Source: Onchocerca volvulus
Lineage: Eukaryota > Nematoda > Chromadorea > Rhabditida > Onchocercidae
Direction: 5' to 3'
DNA length: 64,000 nt
NCBI GenBank assembly: GCA_000499405.2
Contig: HG738138.1
Coordinates: forward strand, 5,268,888-5,332,887
A program made the translations under genes and the position numbers. The notes beneath the pieces were generated by a model. That model did no database searches. It saw only the letters and a program-made list of their open reading frames with translations, and had not been told where the DNA came from. Positions 1-12,095 of the stretch are shown in pieces (position 1 is the first letter of the stretch; the number at the start of each line of letters is the position of its first letter).

Positions 1-2207
1 TCCAGCAATTGATGTGAGAATATTCGAGCTGATCGATCGTTTTGCAGTTGAACACGCATGTTTGTAGTTAATTTAAACGTCTTTACGTGTCTTCACAAAG
101 TAGAGTATTTCAGGCAAGCATTTATTTCGTCCGTTGATGTCGATAGAGGAATTACAGGTAATGTTTGCCTGAAATCTCCTGCAAACAATATTAATGCGTT
201 CCTAAATGGTCTGATATTTCCACGCAAATCTTGCAATGATCGATCAGGAGCCTCGATCGATTTTTTGTGCGCCATTGTATATTCATCCCAAACAATAAGT
301 TTGCATTTTTGCAATACTTTATCCATGCCCGATGTCTTGGAAATGTTGTATGTGGGAGTTCTCAAAGTGGAATGAGCAGTTCTTCCACCTGGTAGCAATG
401 TTGCAGATATTCCGGACGATTCAAGAGCTAAGGCTATGCCATTTTGGGATCGAACTGTTGCCAGAATCAACCTAATTAGAAACGTTCTACCAGTTCCTCC
501 TGGCGCATCTAAAAAGAAGATTTCTCCAGCTCTCTTATTGACAGTTGGCATTATTTGATCGTAAATGGCTTTCTGCTCAAACGTAAGTTTAGAAATATTT
601 GATTGCACATATGACGAAAGATCAGCCATATTGTAATTTTGCTCACGATGCAATTCTACGTCGAACGAAGCAGCGGTAGATCGATTCGGTGATGGCATTC
701 CCAACTGATTGAAAACTTTGTTCGCAATTTGTAAACACAAATCTTCAATCATTATCAACGCTTCGTTGAAGATTTCTGCTGTGAAGTCCATGTTCATATT
801 TGAATTTTCGCTGCGTATTCGATGCAAAATATCTTCAGTCATATACGATTTATATTTCTCCCATAACTCCACTGGAGATGAAGGAGAGCAACTGGTCAAT
901 ATGATTGCAAACAGTGTACGAATTTGATTTGGATATGACATGTTGCAAGCGTCATATATACATACATTCCAGTGTCGATCGTTCTCCAATAAATTCAAAG
1001 CTTGACATGCACTGCGAAAAGTAGCATGTGTAAGTAACGCCGTTGACAATTTTTTATTGCTGGAAGGAGGTTGGACCGGGCACATTTACTAACAACATGC
1101 GAAGGAAGAAGCATTCGTCCTGATTAGGATGCACGGTGTACAATCTGCCTATCGTAGTTTGTTTGAATATGCCTGGTTGTCCGTCAACTGGTTCGCCTCG
1201 TTTGCGTCGTTCAAATGATTTTCTACTCGCATTCCATGTGTAATATGTAGGCACTTCCGAATATAGCAGTGTTTTCGCAAATGGGTCCTTCTGACATAAT
1301 GTGAAGAAAGCAGTTAACGTTGTAGTCGGTCGATTCAGGGCTATTTTTTGCACATTTCCAGCTGTGAAATATACGCGTTGTCCATTTTCTAGATATACTG
1401 CTAAGTGAACTACAGCCGGACTTCGTTCATGTATGGGAAATGAAAGAATTCGCCATACAGCTTCATTGCTGCTAATGTATCTTCCAGCCTGATACTGTGC
1501 GATTTCATCGATATATAATACCGCATTCCCATCACTTCTTTCAGGCTGCACACCAAAAACTGCCATTTCGCTGCCTTTATTCACGTACTTACAAATGTAT
1601 TTGATCGATTTAACGGAATTACAGTATTCCACGTTTATGTGCGCTTTGTATGTTTTTAATAGCAAAGGCGAATGTGGAACAACCCAATGGTTATCTACTT
1701 CGATGTCACCATTCGACTTGTGTATGGTTACTAATTTACCGCCATCTTCTGCTGATCTTCTTCTGTATAAAAGATATCCATCGTTTCCTGTAATTGTGTT
1801 GGATATTAATGCTCGAGGATATTGCTTAGAGCATTTTCCGTCTATCATGCATGGTGATTTTGGGTTCAGTGTACCGCAAGGTCCATGTATCATATTTTTC
1901 GTCACAATTTCATACAGATCCTTATCGACATCGGCATCTGGTATTTCAGCGCATATTACGTCGTCGATTTCAGTTGAAGTGATTTTGTTACAAAGCCAGA
2001 TTAGTATATGTGCACGTGGCAACCCTCTCTTTTGCCATTCCACTGAATACATCCAGCAGCGCACAGACCCAAAAACTTCATGTTTTGTCATGAAATTCAT
2101 CAGCGATTTCAACTTTTGTCTGAAAACACGTGCTGTGATGTCAAGCCTATCCATCGGCGATTGCCCAGGAAGTAAGAGATTTTGTATATCATCCCAAGCT
2201 GGATTGC

Positions 2208-2498
2208 ACGTGAATGTAATGAATAGATCTGGACGCCCATACTGGCGAACATATGCAATTGCATCTTGAACGTACTCATGCATATGACGTGGACCGCCTG
2301 CATATGAAGACGGCAAAATCGTTAGTCTACCAATGTTAGTTGTATTACCGTCNACGTGAATGTAATGAATAGATCTGGACGCCCATACTGGCGAACATAT
2401 GCAATTGCATCTTGAGCGTACTCATGCATATGACGTGGACTGCCTGCATATGAAGATGGCAAAATCGTTAGTCTTCCAATACTAGTTGTATTACCGTC
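2208..2498. repeat. 145-bp direct duplication flanking a single N
   Basis: Positions 2208-2352 and 2354-2498 are the same Helitron stretch with about six mismatches, separated by one N at 2353. The transposase frame is repeated rather than continued. This looks like two overlapping contigs from non-identical copies or haplotypes joined end to end. Confidence 0.85.
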
Positions 2499-2850
2499 AT
2501 TTACAACTGCATCTTGCAAATGAATGCATTCTTCAGAGCGAAGCTTGGTCTGATTCAAACGGATGAATATCCAACATTCTGTTTTGATTTCTGCAGACAT
2601 TTCTACAATATATTGGTGAAACAACTGACGGCATTTCAAAATGCAATTATCTTCATTCTCTCAATCCATTAGTCGGTATGAATAATAGTTCATTGCGCTG
2701 AATTTCTGACTGTTTCTTCGCCACTAAATGGATTTATCATCTTAACCATGAAGTGATAACCATCGGTACTGTCCCAAAACATGATTAAATTTTGCAGAGC
2801 ATCGAAGCATCGATGAGTTTCTGCAATTTTTTTCAATTGATCGTTTCTCC

Positions 2851-3416
2851 GGGGAGGAACAATATCTCTAGATTGGAATTGATCTTCGACTATTACAATT
2901 GCCGTTTCGTTCATAGTTGAAGTGTTGAATCTTCACACCTTTTCTCCAGCAGGTGTTTTGTTATCATGAATAACAATCTTGTGTGTTTCAGATGGCATCA
3001 TGTCAATTGCTGTTTTGAACAAACGCACTAAATTGTTTTTCTCGTGAAAAAGCTGTTGCAATGGGGAAACAATGGATCTTTCTATGTCGTTATGAATTCC
3101 ACAACGCGCATTCAATTCATCATTGCTATCACCNGTGAAGAACAATATCTCTAGGTTCGATTTGATCTCCAACAATAACAATTGCCACTTCCTCTATAGT
3201 TGGAACATTAAATCTTCAGACGTATTCTCCAGCGGGTGTTTTGTCAACATGAATTACAATCTTGTGTGTATCAGATGGCATCATATCAATTGCTGTTTTG
3301 AACAAACGCACTAAATTATTTTTACGCGAAAAAGTTGTAGCAGTTGGTAAACGATTGATCTTTCTATGTTGGTATAAATTCCGCAACGTGCATCCAATTC
3401 ATCATTGCTATCACCG
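2851..3416. repeat. ~283-bp diverged direct duplication flanking a single N
   Basis: Positions 2851-3133 and 3135-3416 align along their whole length with scattered substitutions and small changes, and one N sits at 3134. Both encode the same Helitron segment (LVRLFKTAIDMMPS is readable in the left copy). Same pattern as the 2353 N, but the copies are more diverged, so they are more likely different genomic copies than alleles. Confidence 0.8.
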
Positions 3417-4289
3417 ATGAAATACATTTGTAGGAATTTATGCTCACCATCTGGCAGCGGAAGCAGAGAGCCAGCTTTATGATAAATTTGCCCTTTCACT
3501 TTGAAAGTTGGCATGTATTGTGTCGTCACGATTTCTGCGCCGAACGATGTCATTTGGAAGCAGGAGTTATATTTTCTGATTTTAGACAAGAAACGCTTTG
3601 ATTGGGCAGTATATTCGGTAAGCAAAGTTTTTAATGGCTCTGGCGGTTCTTCAAGTCGAGGTAGTTTAATTTTTCCAGCAGCTCAACACATTTCTTTCGT
3701 TTCTCCTTTGAACTTCAGAGCCTTGCAATAAGGGCATACTTCATTCATAGTTCCAATGAGGACATGCGGACTGAAACTATAATTATCAGCTGGGTTATAC
3801 CGGAATGCAAGCCGATTAAAATCACGTGATTGCTGTGCACGGAGTCCTGTTTGACGTTGATCTTCTGTTTCTTGTTGACGTCTTTCAGCCACTCTTAGCC
3901 ATTCGTTCTGTTCAAAAGGATGCAAATCTGAAGTTGCCGAAGAAGATTGACGTTCTCGCAATCGTGCTTCCTAAAGTCTGGCTACACGTCGCTCTACTCG
4001 CATTTGAGCCATTCTTTGTCTTCTTCGCTCATTCGCTGATGTCCGTTCTTTCTCTGTTTGATTTGCAATTAATGTCGCTGTCTTTCCCTTGTACGTGTAC
4101 GATAACCAAACCTAGATCTTCTTCTGCCAGGCATTATTTAGATGAACTAAAGCAGATAGATTGAATTCGAACTATTCTCGAAATTGATTTTTGATTGAAC
4201 TTGAAATTGAATTAAAAACTGCTCAAATATATGGTATTAAAAGATACTGACAGTCATAAATGTTCTTTTGTTCAAAATTTTTGAGGGCT

Positions 4290-4560
4290 ACAAAGAATTA
4301 GCCAATTATTTATTATTATTCATTCAGTATTTATTGTTTATTATTATTTATTATTATTCAACATTTTCTATTATTTTATTATTATTCCACATTTTTTTAT
4401 TATTATTCATTATTATTTATTTATTATAATTTATCACTGTTCATTATTCTTTTTTATTATATTATTTGTTATTAATTATTGTTCTTTATTATTATTTGTC
4501 ATTATTTATCACTGTTTATTAATATTTATCATTATTTAATATTAATTATTATTTATTACG
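4290..4560. repeat. TTATTA-type microsatellite tract
   Basis: Low-complexity DNA made of irregular TTATTA, TTATTTA and ATTATTCA units, with no coding potential. It lies between the Helitron reading frame and its 5' terminal region. Confidence 0.85.
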
Positions 4561-5596
4561 CAACTGTAGGGAAAGAGGGTTCCTGTTTGATTAGTTATTT
4601 GGGATTCTAGAGTCGTTGGATTGGATATCTTTTGCTACTGTGACTTGACTAGGTCAACAATAGCTTTTATTAGGTTAACACGATATTAGATACAATATCG
4701 CAACTTACAACAACAATTAATGTGAAAAAATAAAACAATATGCGAGTAATATAAATAATACCAATAGTGGTCCTTTGACGGATGATTGTTTGTGCTTCGT
4801 TGAGTTTGCTTGATATTGGCCAGGAACGTCTGCCACTGATGTAGGAGAGTCTGTCGCTGAAGGTAATTCTCTTATTGCTGATGAATTGATGGTGTTATAG
4901 ATACTGAGTCGCCACTAGTCTTGTTGCACTGATGGTAGTATTCCAAGCTTGCTGCCGCCGTTGCTGGTGATTTGTTCATGCACTGATGCTCGTGTCCAGA
5001 AAGTTTCGCTTTTGTATGGTCATCCAATAGGGGAGGAAGTTATACATTAATCATACAAAAGGGACTGATATGGATAAGACTAAAGAATAGGAGATAACTA
5101 ATGCTTAAAACATTTAAACAAAGAAAAGGGATGGTCCCTACATTATTACAGTTGACCTGATTGCGGCCATTGGCAACTCTTTAGACAAAGGGCATGACAT
5201 TAACTTACAAATTTACAGACGTTAGCATATTTTACAACCATTTACAGCATATTTTACAACTCTTAAACAAAGCAGATGAGCATTAGTAGATGATTAAATG
5301 AGGAGAACAAAGAGCTGTGTGTGCAATGAGATTACAAATTTTTTGTTATAAACAATATTTGAATTCTGCCAGTATTTCGGTTTATCGACAGCAACAGTAA
5401 AAAATCAACAATATTAGTAAAACAAATCTAATGATAAATTTATAAAATAAAAAGAAGAAAACGACTAAATGAGAAAACTAAAAAAAAAACTGAGTCGGAG
5501 CATTGAACCGCTCCCGTTGACATTCCTATATAAAATGATAGAAAGGGACCCTTATTGATTAATTTTTATTATTATTGCTAACCGCATCTTTTACCC
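4561..5596. other. Non-coding sequence inside the Helitron 5' region
   Basis: No reading frame worth reporting on either strand. Base composition is more balanced than the flanking tracts. The stretch at 4780-5000 is relatively complex, with repeated CACTGATG/GCTGATG-like words, and could be a remnant of another element. I see no terminal repeats or target-site duplication that would define one. Confidence 0.4.
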
Positions 5597-5599
5597 AAG

Positions 5600-6200
5600 A
5601 AAAAGAGAGAGAGAGAGGTGAAGGGAAAAAGGAGAATGGCAGAAAAAAAGATAGGCGGAGACTAACCGTCTTTTTCACTCAAGAAGAAGCAGAGAGAGAG
5701 ATGGGAGGGAAAAGGAGAATGACAGTAAAAAGGTAGGTGGAGCCGATAAACTCCACATCCTCACCTATTTTCAGTTGTGAAGGGCGTGACACGTGAGAAA
5801 AAGTAATTATATTTACTCATAAAAAAGGTCTGTTGAAGTACAAAGTTGTGGCAAATTTTGAAAAAAATCGGCGAGAACTTCCTGGAGATCCGTTAACGGT
5901 AACAGGTAGCATTTACATTTTTATATAGATTAATTAAAAAAAGGAAGCTAACTGTTATTACTATTAGAGAGATGAGGGGAAGGAGGAGAATGAGAGAAAA
6001 AAGGAAGGCGGAGTCAACAAACTCCGCCTCCTCGCTAATTTTTAGTGTCACGTACGTGACACGTGAAAAAAAGTAATTAGGTCTATATAAGGACACTCGC
6101 CTACTTGAATGCAACGTTGTGTCAAAATTTGAAGAAAATCGATGGAGAACTTGAGGAGTTCATTGCGAACAGGTAGCATTTACATTTTTATTTATATAGA
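5600..6200 (-). repeat. Helitron 5' terminal region repeated two to three times
   Basis: The block 5690-5930 is repeated at 5945-6200: a GA-rich stretch, GGAGAATGA, a hairpin, a CACGTG-containing box, AAAAGTAATTA, a TTTGAAAAAAATCG-like word, then CAGGTAGCATTTACATTTTTAT and the TC terminus. A third, partial GA-rich and GGCGGAG unit lies at 5600-5660. Hairpins are visible as GTGGAG/CTCCAC near 5735 and GGCGGAG/CTCCGCC near 6007. The perfect palindrome GTGTCACGTACGTGACAC is at 6045-6062; the left copy has only half of it. Confidence 0.8.
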
Positions 6201-8110
6201 TAATTACCATTTTCGGTAATTTTTAAATTTAATGATCTTCAATGTATGAAAATCAATTAAATTTATGGAACTGAAATCTTAATTACTCAATGGGCTTTTT
6301 TGGTTCAACTTGAAGGAAAATTTCATAATTTCATCAATTTGCAGTAGAACTACCAGCTCTAACATCAGCCTGAGTATATTTTATGGAGTCTAAGTAAGTC
6401 GGTATTCAAAGTAGAGCACTAATTGAATTTAATCAAAATAAAGTTATGAAAAAAAAGAAACTTGGAAAAAAGTGAAATTCAAGCCAGTCAATCACTATGC
6501 GCCATTCTAGAATAAAATTTTTAAAGTTTGCTGGCGACTAATGAGAGAAAAAACGGTAAGCATTTTTATAGGACATCTCTATGGGGTGGTTTTGTGAAAG
6601 TTTGATTGATTCCATATTTTAATTTAAAATAACTTGTACGCAGAATATTTTCAGTTCATCTGCAGGAAGTTTTCTGAGCTTTCTACGAGAGTCTTCAAAG
6701 TCTAAACAGAAGACTGGAAGTTTTCTCTTATTTTCATAGTTTGAAAATTGCTTTTGCATAAAATCCCACTGCATAAGATTACATCTGAATTATGGAAAAC
6801 ATTGAGTGTTTGGAAAAAGTTTAATAAAATTTAAATAAATCTCATTCTATTGAAAAGCTTCTAAATAGGTTGATTAAATTAACGGATTTAGAAGGATTTT
6901 ACGAACGGAAAATGAAAATTATTTATACTGAACAATGTGGTGCTTTTTGAATGAAATATTCTGAATGGATGGTAGTTCATGAAAATTACTGTATAAAAGA
7001 AATAGTTTGATTTATGAACGATAAATTTCATATAAGTTATTTTGTTGAAGTATTTTAATAATTAAACAAGCAATTAATTTAGACCTGTTCAAGCTTGCGG
7101 ATAAGGAATCCTCCACATCTCTATTCCTCTCCTTTTCAAAAAAGTTTCAAAGTTTTAATCATTAGGATTGTCACCGTCAAAATTTTCATTATTCCTGTTC
7201 ATTTTTGCTTATTTTTTCGTAATGTCATTCCTTGCTGTCGCCATGGATACAAAAACTACTATTGCTCTATAATGTGGGAATGTGAAATGTGTTCTAATAT
7301 CTCGAACTATTAAATTCAACATCAGACTATGATTGGATTCACAGATGGCAATGATGAGAGAAGACGAGTTCAATAAAGAAAAAAAAGAAAGTTAAAATTT
7401 TCGAAATTTGTGTGAATACTGGTTTAGTATTTCCGTGAATCACTGTATTATTTTGATGATGACGCCGCTAATTTAAAAGTTCAATGTCACTTTACATAAA
7501 CTCAATTATTTCTAGCGAATCGTTTGAAATTAATTTTCTTCCTAAAAATCTCGCGCAGACGTAATTTTTTTAACAACAATAAAATGAGTTATATTCATCA
7601 TCAATACTAATCATTTATTTTATGATTGTCAATATTGTTAGTGAATGAATGAATAAAAAAAAGTATGATGTTATTAATCACTTTTCTGTTTATTATCTCA
7701 GCAACTGAAAATGCCAATATTTCAAAAGATAATCAATGCTTCAATTTGCAATAATAAGTAATTGTTGTGAATTTCCTAATAATCATCAATTTCCCTTAAA
7801 ATTTCTTTCAATTCTTCAAATTTAACCAGATACAGATGATTGTTTAAACTATAAAGTAATAAGTGAATTAATCACAAATATTTTAATAGATGTCGTCATC
7901 AGTTTTTTTAGAAAATTCAATCATGTTCAGACCGGATGCGTCATTAATGAGTAATAAGATTGATAGTGATTATTTTAAATGAAATTTTGAAATCTTCGTA
8001 TTTACAGAAATAAATTCTAGATGATTTAATGTGATCAATCCGATATCATCATAAAAATACATATAAACAATAGGTATATACAACTATTATCCAAAATTCT
8101 CGTGATATAT
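6201..8110. other. Intergenic AT-rich sequence
   Basis: No exon-like reading frame, RNA gene or repeat array was found on either strand. Short open frames are interrupted and lack splice context. It contains the 3' flank of the calmodulin-like gene. Confidence 0.5.
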
Positions 8111-11100
8111 TTATCCTCTCTTTCTGTTCATCATTTGACAAAATTCTGAAAACAAACTTTATATAATATGATGAAATTTCTGAAAAAAAAACACTCCTGA
8201 AAAATTTTAAGTTTATTAATAATAAATTAATATTTGGATAAGTTCAGAATCAACGAAGAGACCCTAAATATGTCTAGTTTAGGAAGAAAAAATAAATCAT
8301 TACCATTAAAATTAATTTTTCCATCTCTGTTAATATCAATTTGATTATAAATAGCCTTGATATCACCATCAGTAAGGGTATGTCCCATACGTTGGAATGC
8401 AGTTCGTAACTCGGAGCGAGTGATACATCCATCACCGTCTCCATCTAATTCATCGAAGATAGCTTTCAATGATAATGATAGCGGATTTGCATAAGCTATC
8501 GATAAAAATTCTATAATTTTCGAATTGAACTGTTGAATTTATACTTAACTTAGAATAATGATAGAGCAGAATATTCATCAAGAAGAAAATGTTGATTTTA
8601 GCGTTTGCAAGAAACATATTTACTTTTTTATATATAAATCTTCCTTTGAACAGCTGCACACATTAAACTATATTTAATAGAAAGAATTCTTATTGATTTG
8701 AAAAAAATACCATCAAAATCAATATTGCCATCTTGATCCGTATCCGCAGCACTAAACATTGCATTCAACTCATCATCTGTTGGACATTGTCCCATTTTCA
8801 CCATCACCGCATTCAATTCATCTTTTTGTATATATCCGTCACCATTCAAGTCAAATTCCTTGAAAATTCCTCGCAAATCTTCTTCTTCTAATTCTCCACT
8901 GATTGCATTCTAGAAGAGTGATTTCCTTCTCGTAAAGTATTAATTTTGCTAACACTATCATGTTTTTCCAATAAAAAACATAAAGGAAGAGAATATTCTG
9001 TTCAAACAAAACTGCAATTAACTATTACAGATACTTTTGAAACTGTTATTTAATATTATTTATAATTGTTTACATTTCAGCATTATTCACAAATATTATT
9101 TATGGTAATCGTAATTAAACATAGCGACTGCGCAACAAAATTTGCAGTAAAATTCCGAGTTTCTATCCGCCAAACATAGAGATGTAAGATTAATCGCTCA
9201 TTTGTAAAAGTATTAAAGAATAGTTTTTTTTTTTCTGAAATATATGTTGATCTCAAAATCGCATCATTATTTTAATTGAGTCGAAAAAAAAGGAACTAAA
9301 TTTAGCAATCATCGAACTCTCAACAAGCATATGACAAAGCATAAATATCAATGATAGTGAAATGAAAAACCCGTACAGTATAACATCCGTAAGTTTCACA
9401 CTGATTCTTGCTGTTCAGAAAAAAAGATTCTATCTGCCGTCCTTAAACTATTATTTTTTTAATTTTTTCTAAACTCTCTTAAATTTTTTCCTTTCCCGTA
9501 TCTATTATTATTATGCAGGAATTGCTATTGTTATTATTATTGTTCATATGAATCGTCCACAACATTTGTATATGCTTCGGATCAGAGTGCTGCGTATCAT
9601 CCCGCTCTAAGTTTTCGGGTTGAAATAAGTTCACAGTGAAAAATTTCTTCTGCCTAAACCATCTAGCGAATAAATCATTCACTACTTTTGATATGTTAAA
9701 ATTTGAAAAATTTAAATCTGGATTTAATTACTGTTCAGCTGGAAATATTCATGCGATTGAATTCTATAATTCTAAACACCCTAATTAAACTCGAACGACA
9801 AGAATTTTACTTCATGTTAAAATTATTATTACATGCTTTTATTGGGAACTATTCGTTCAATCAAATGAAGTCATTAACCTATGTTATTGCTCAATGACGC
9901 TGGTTACTAATAAAATAAATGTTATCAAGAAATGCTCACTCAGCAACGAATAATCAAATAACTTATTTTAAAAGCTATTCCTACTACTAATCAGTTTCTT
10001 ATTTCTATTAAGAATTGTGAAGATTTTTGACTAACAAAGATCGATGGTTATCATGTATGAAGAAACTGATACAGATTCATGTCCTTAATCATCAAACTTA
10101 TTCTCATTAAATAATTTTTCAATTTTCATACAATTCGATTGTCATAGTAAGAATCGAAAATTAACGGATAGCTCGTAGTCGATTTGTTTCATGTTTCATG
10201 TAATAATTTTACGTAAGACAAATAGTAAATAGATTCTATGAGAATCGGAGCATTTTTTGCAAATAAGGTGTTTTGTAATAAATTGATAAATTATATTAAT
10301 CGTCGCTGATTGTTCATCAAAATGATTTAATTTCTGTAATTGAAAAAGCCATAAATTTTGAAATGGGTCCGTTGAATTAAAATAATGATTCATTGAGCAA
10401 TCAGAATTTGTTTTTTTCAAGCAGTTTTTGTTTCCACATAGCAACAGTTTGAAGATGTTACAAGAATTGAACAATCCGGTGTGTTTTATCGTGCTTAAAG
10501 CAAAGAATTTCTTTTATTGTTTGTTTGTTTTTGCTTATTGCAATGTTTTAAAACTAGACATCGTTAAGAAATATGATAAATAAAACAAAATATCTCTTTT
10601 TTTTTTCGTTTTTCGAATTTGAAAACTTTACATAATTTACAGAATGCTATCTCTTAACTAGAATTTGTTTTCTACTAATTTGCATAAATCGTTAAATTTC
10701 ATTTATTGATGTCAGTCATGCAAGATTTCGTAAAGTAACAGAACCATATCTCTCCTATACATATATACATATTCATCAGCCGTCTTACTGACCAAATTTT
10801 CATTGCTTTTGCTTAGCAGCTCATCTTGCTGGAATTGGACATCCACTAGACCTTCTTAAGTAATCGCTCAAGATTACATCAAATGAAATGTCGAATTAAA
10901 TGAGTTCGACATCTCATCATACGGCAACAAAATAATTATTTAATCGTTCCATGATTTGAATGATCGAAAAGATTTCAAATCATGGAACAGTGAGATAATT
11001 ATTTGTCGAAATTTTCAAATAAATACCGTAGTCCATCTACTAGTTTGAGAAGTCATCATTTAGTTATATAAGATATGAAGAGGTCAAAAACGGTCCAGCT

Positions 11101-12095
11101 ACGTATGATTTCTAACTAAACCGTGGTTGCTTTGGTATTGTTCGTCAAAATAAATATGTTGAAAGACAGTTTCAAAATTCACTGCCCATTCGATACTCTT
11201 AACGGCAACTAAATGAAAAGCATTATATTGCTGCTAATGAATATCGAAAGCTTAGTTTTATAAAATGGCTTATTTAAATAGAATAGTCTTTTAAGAAAAT
11301 AAATGCTTCATCCGTTTATTTTCTTGAAAGACTATTTTATCAATAATTTAAACAATTCTGCCAAAATGCTTCAAGTTTTAGCATTGGTTTTGAAGTAGGT
11401 GCTTATGCAGCTGATTACTGCGATTAAATAAGCAACTATTAACATAGCACCAAAATTTGCTATCATTATAAAATCGGCAATGAAAAAAAAAAAAAAAAAA
11501 ATTGATTCCAATAAGTTTCGAATAATCTCACGTTGGAATCAAGAATCAAAGAGTGAAAAAACTTCAGCTTAACAGAAAGAAAATACAGAGAACCGACATG
11601 AATTATGATGAGTAGCCCCGTTTGAGTAGCATTTCAAGTATGCAGTTTTGTGCTTCTTTGTTGCCTTCGTATATGCATTTTAACTACCACCCAGAGTCGA
11701 TTTTGTGAAGGGAAATCTATTGATGAAAAATAACGAATATTAGATCCCGAACTTCCTGTTTGGACAAAAAAAAAAGGAAAAAAAAAAAGAATTAGTATAA
11801 TTGAAAAGAAAGTACAAACACTAACAGACAGTTAGTTGATAACGACATCGAAACGCTCAAAAAAAGAATTAATTGCATCGACCTTTTCGAAATTAAAGAA
11901 TGTCAAAGAAGTGATGCAATATTCCAGAAACTAGTTTTTTTGATATCAAAACTTGAAATGATTGTGATAAATAGGATGATACTACTAGAAGCAGTACATG
12001 TGGCAACAGAAATATTAAGCGTAATTATACATAAATGTGACACTCACCTGTTGCGTGTTTCCGGACTCGGAGTTTGTAGAACAGCATGAGCCCAT
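8111..12095 (-). CDS. Calmodulin-like four-EF-hand protein with predicted acylated N-terminus
   Basis: Four exons: 12048-12095, 8711-8909, 8304-8510 and 8111-8145. They total 489 nt, 162 residues, and the intron phases 0, 1, 1 all agree. Four canonical calcium loops lie at about residues 36-47 (DLNGDGYIQKDE), 72-83 (DTDQDGNIDFDE), 105-116 (DGDGDGCITRSE) and 141-152 (DINRDGKINFNE). The second and fourth are completed only across an intron, which confirms the splices. The last exon is 35 nt and ends FCQMMNRKRG, like the calmodulin tail. The family are calcium sensors that bind target helices. Exon 1 encodes MGSCCSTNSESGNTQQ: Gly2 with Ser and Cys next to it suggests N-myristoylation plus palmitoylation, hence a membrane-bound sensor. 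Exon 1 is 3.1 kb upstream and rests on its strong CAACAG|GTGAGT donor and phase fit; the rest is secure. Confidence 0.85.

Larger units (their letters stand above)
1..4134 (-). pseudogene. Helitron Rep-helicase transposase, inactivated
   Basis: The protein starts at ATG 4134 with MPGRRRSRFGYR and an Arg-rich leader. A CPYCKALKFKGE zinc-ribbon-like segment follows (about 3683-3730), then the Helitron-like N region, the Rep domain (GRPDLFITFTCNPAW, about 2206-2233) and a PIF1-type helicase (LDAPGGTGRTF, near 480-510; DEYTMAHK and LFAGDFRQTLPVIP further on). Intact relatives encode one protein of well over 1000 residues. Here it is broken by a stop soon after the start (near 4070), a TAG near 3973, a TGA at 3680-3682 just after EMC, frameshifts near 1040-1085 and in the N-proximal part, and a TGA at 93-95 where relatives have Trp. 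After that stop the frame continues to the window edge with the conserved KLTTNMRVQLQND motif. The Rep HUH motif reads PRAH instead of PHAH, and Walker A has Arg for Lys. This is clearly a pseudogene; some lesions could be assembly error near the Ns. Confidence 0.85.
1..6200 (-). mobile_element. Helitron DNA transposon, decayed, 3' end beyond the left edge
   Basis: A rolling-circle (Helitron) element reads right to left. Its 5' terminus is seen at 6200, where the minus strand reads A|TCTATATAAATAAAAATG, the usual TC start after a host A. A short region rich in direct repeats and hairpins follows, and then a broken Rep/helicase reading frame from 4134 to the left edge. The CTRR-type 3' end is not in the window. 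A second 5' terminus at about 5930 (TCTATATAAAAATG) lies inside the first. Coding lesions throughout, including both catalytic motifs, argue that this copy is immobile. Two Ns (2353 and 3134) flanked by duplicated sequence mean the assembled structure may mix two or three copies. That it is a Helitron is well supported; the exact boundary is inferred from the terminal motif only. Confidence 0.85.

Noticed and set aside
9479..9682. 67-residue minus frame considered as exon 1 of the calmodulin-like gene
   Set aside because: Contains an Asn run from a repeat and no suitable donor; the exon at 12048-12095 has a strong donor and the right phase.
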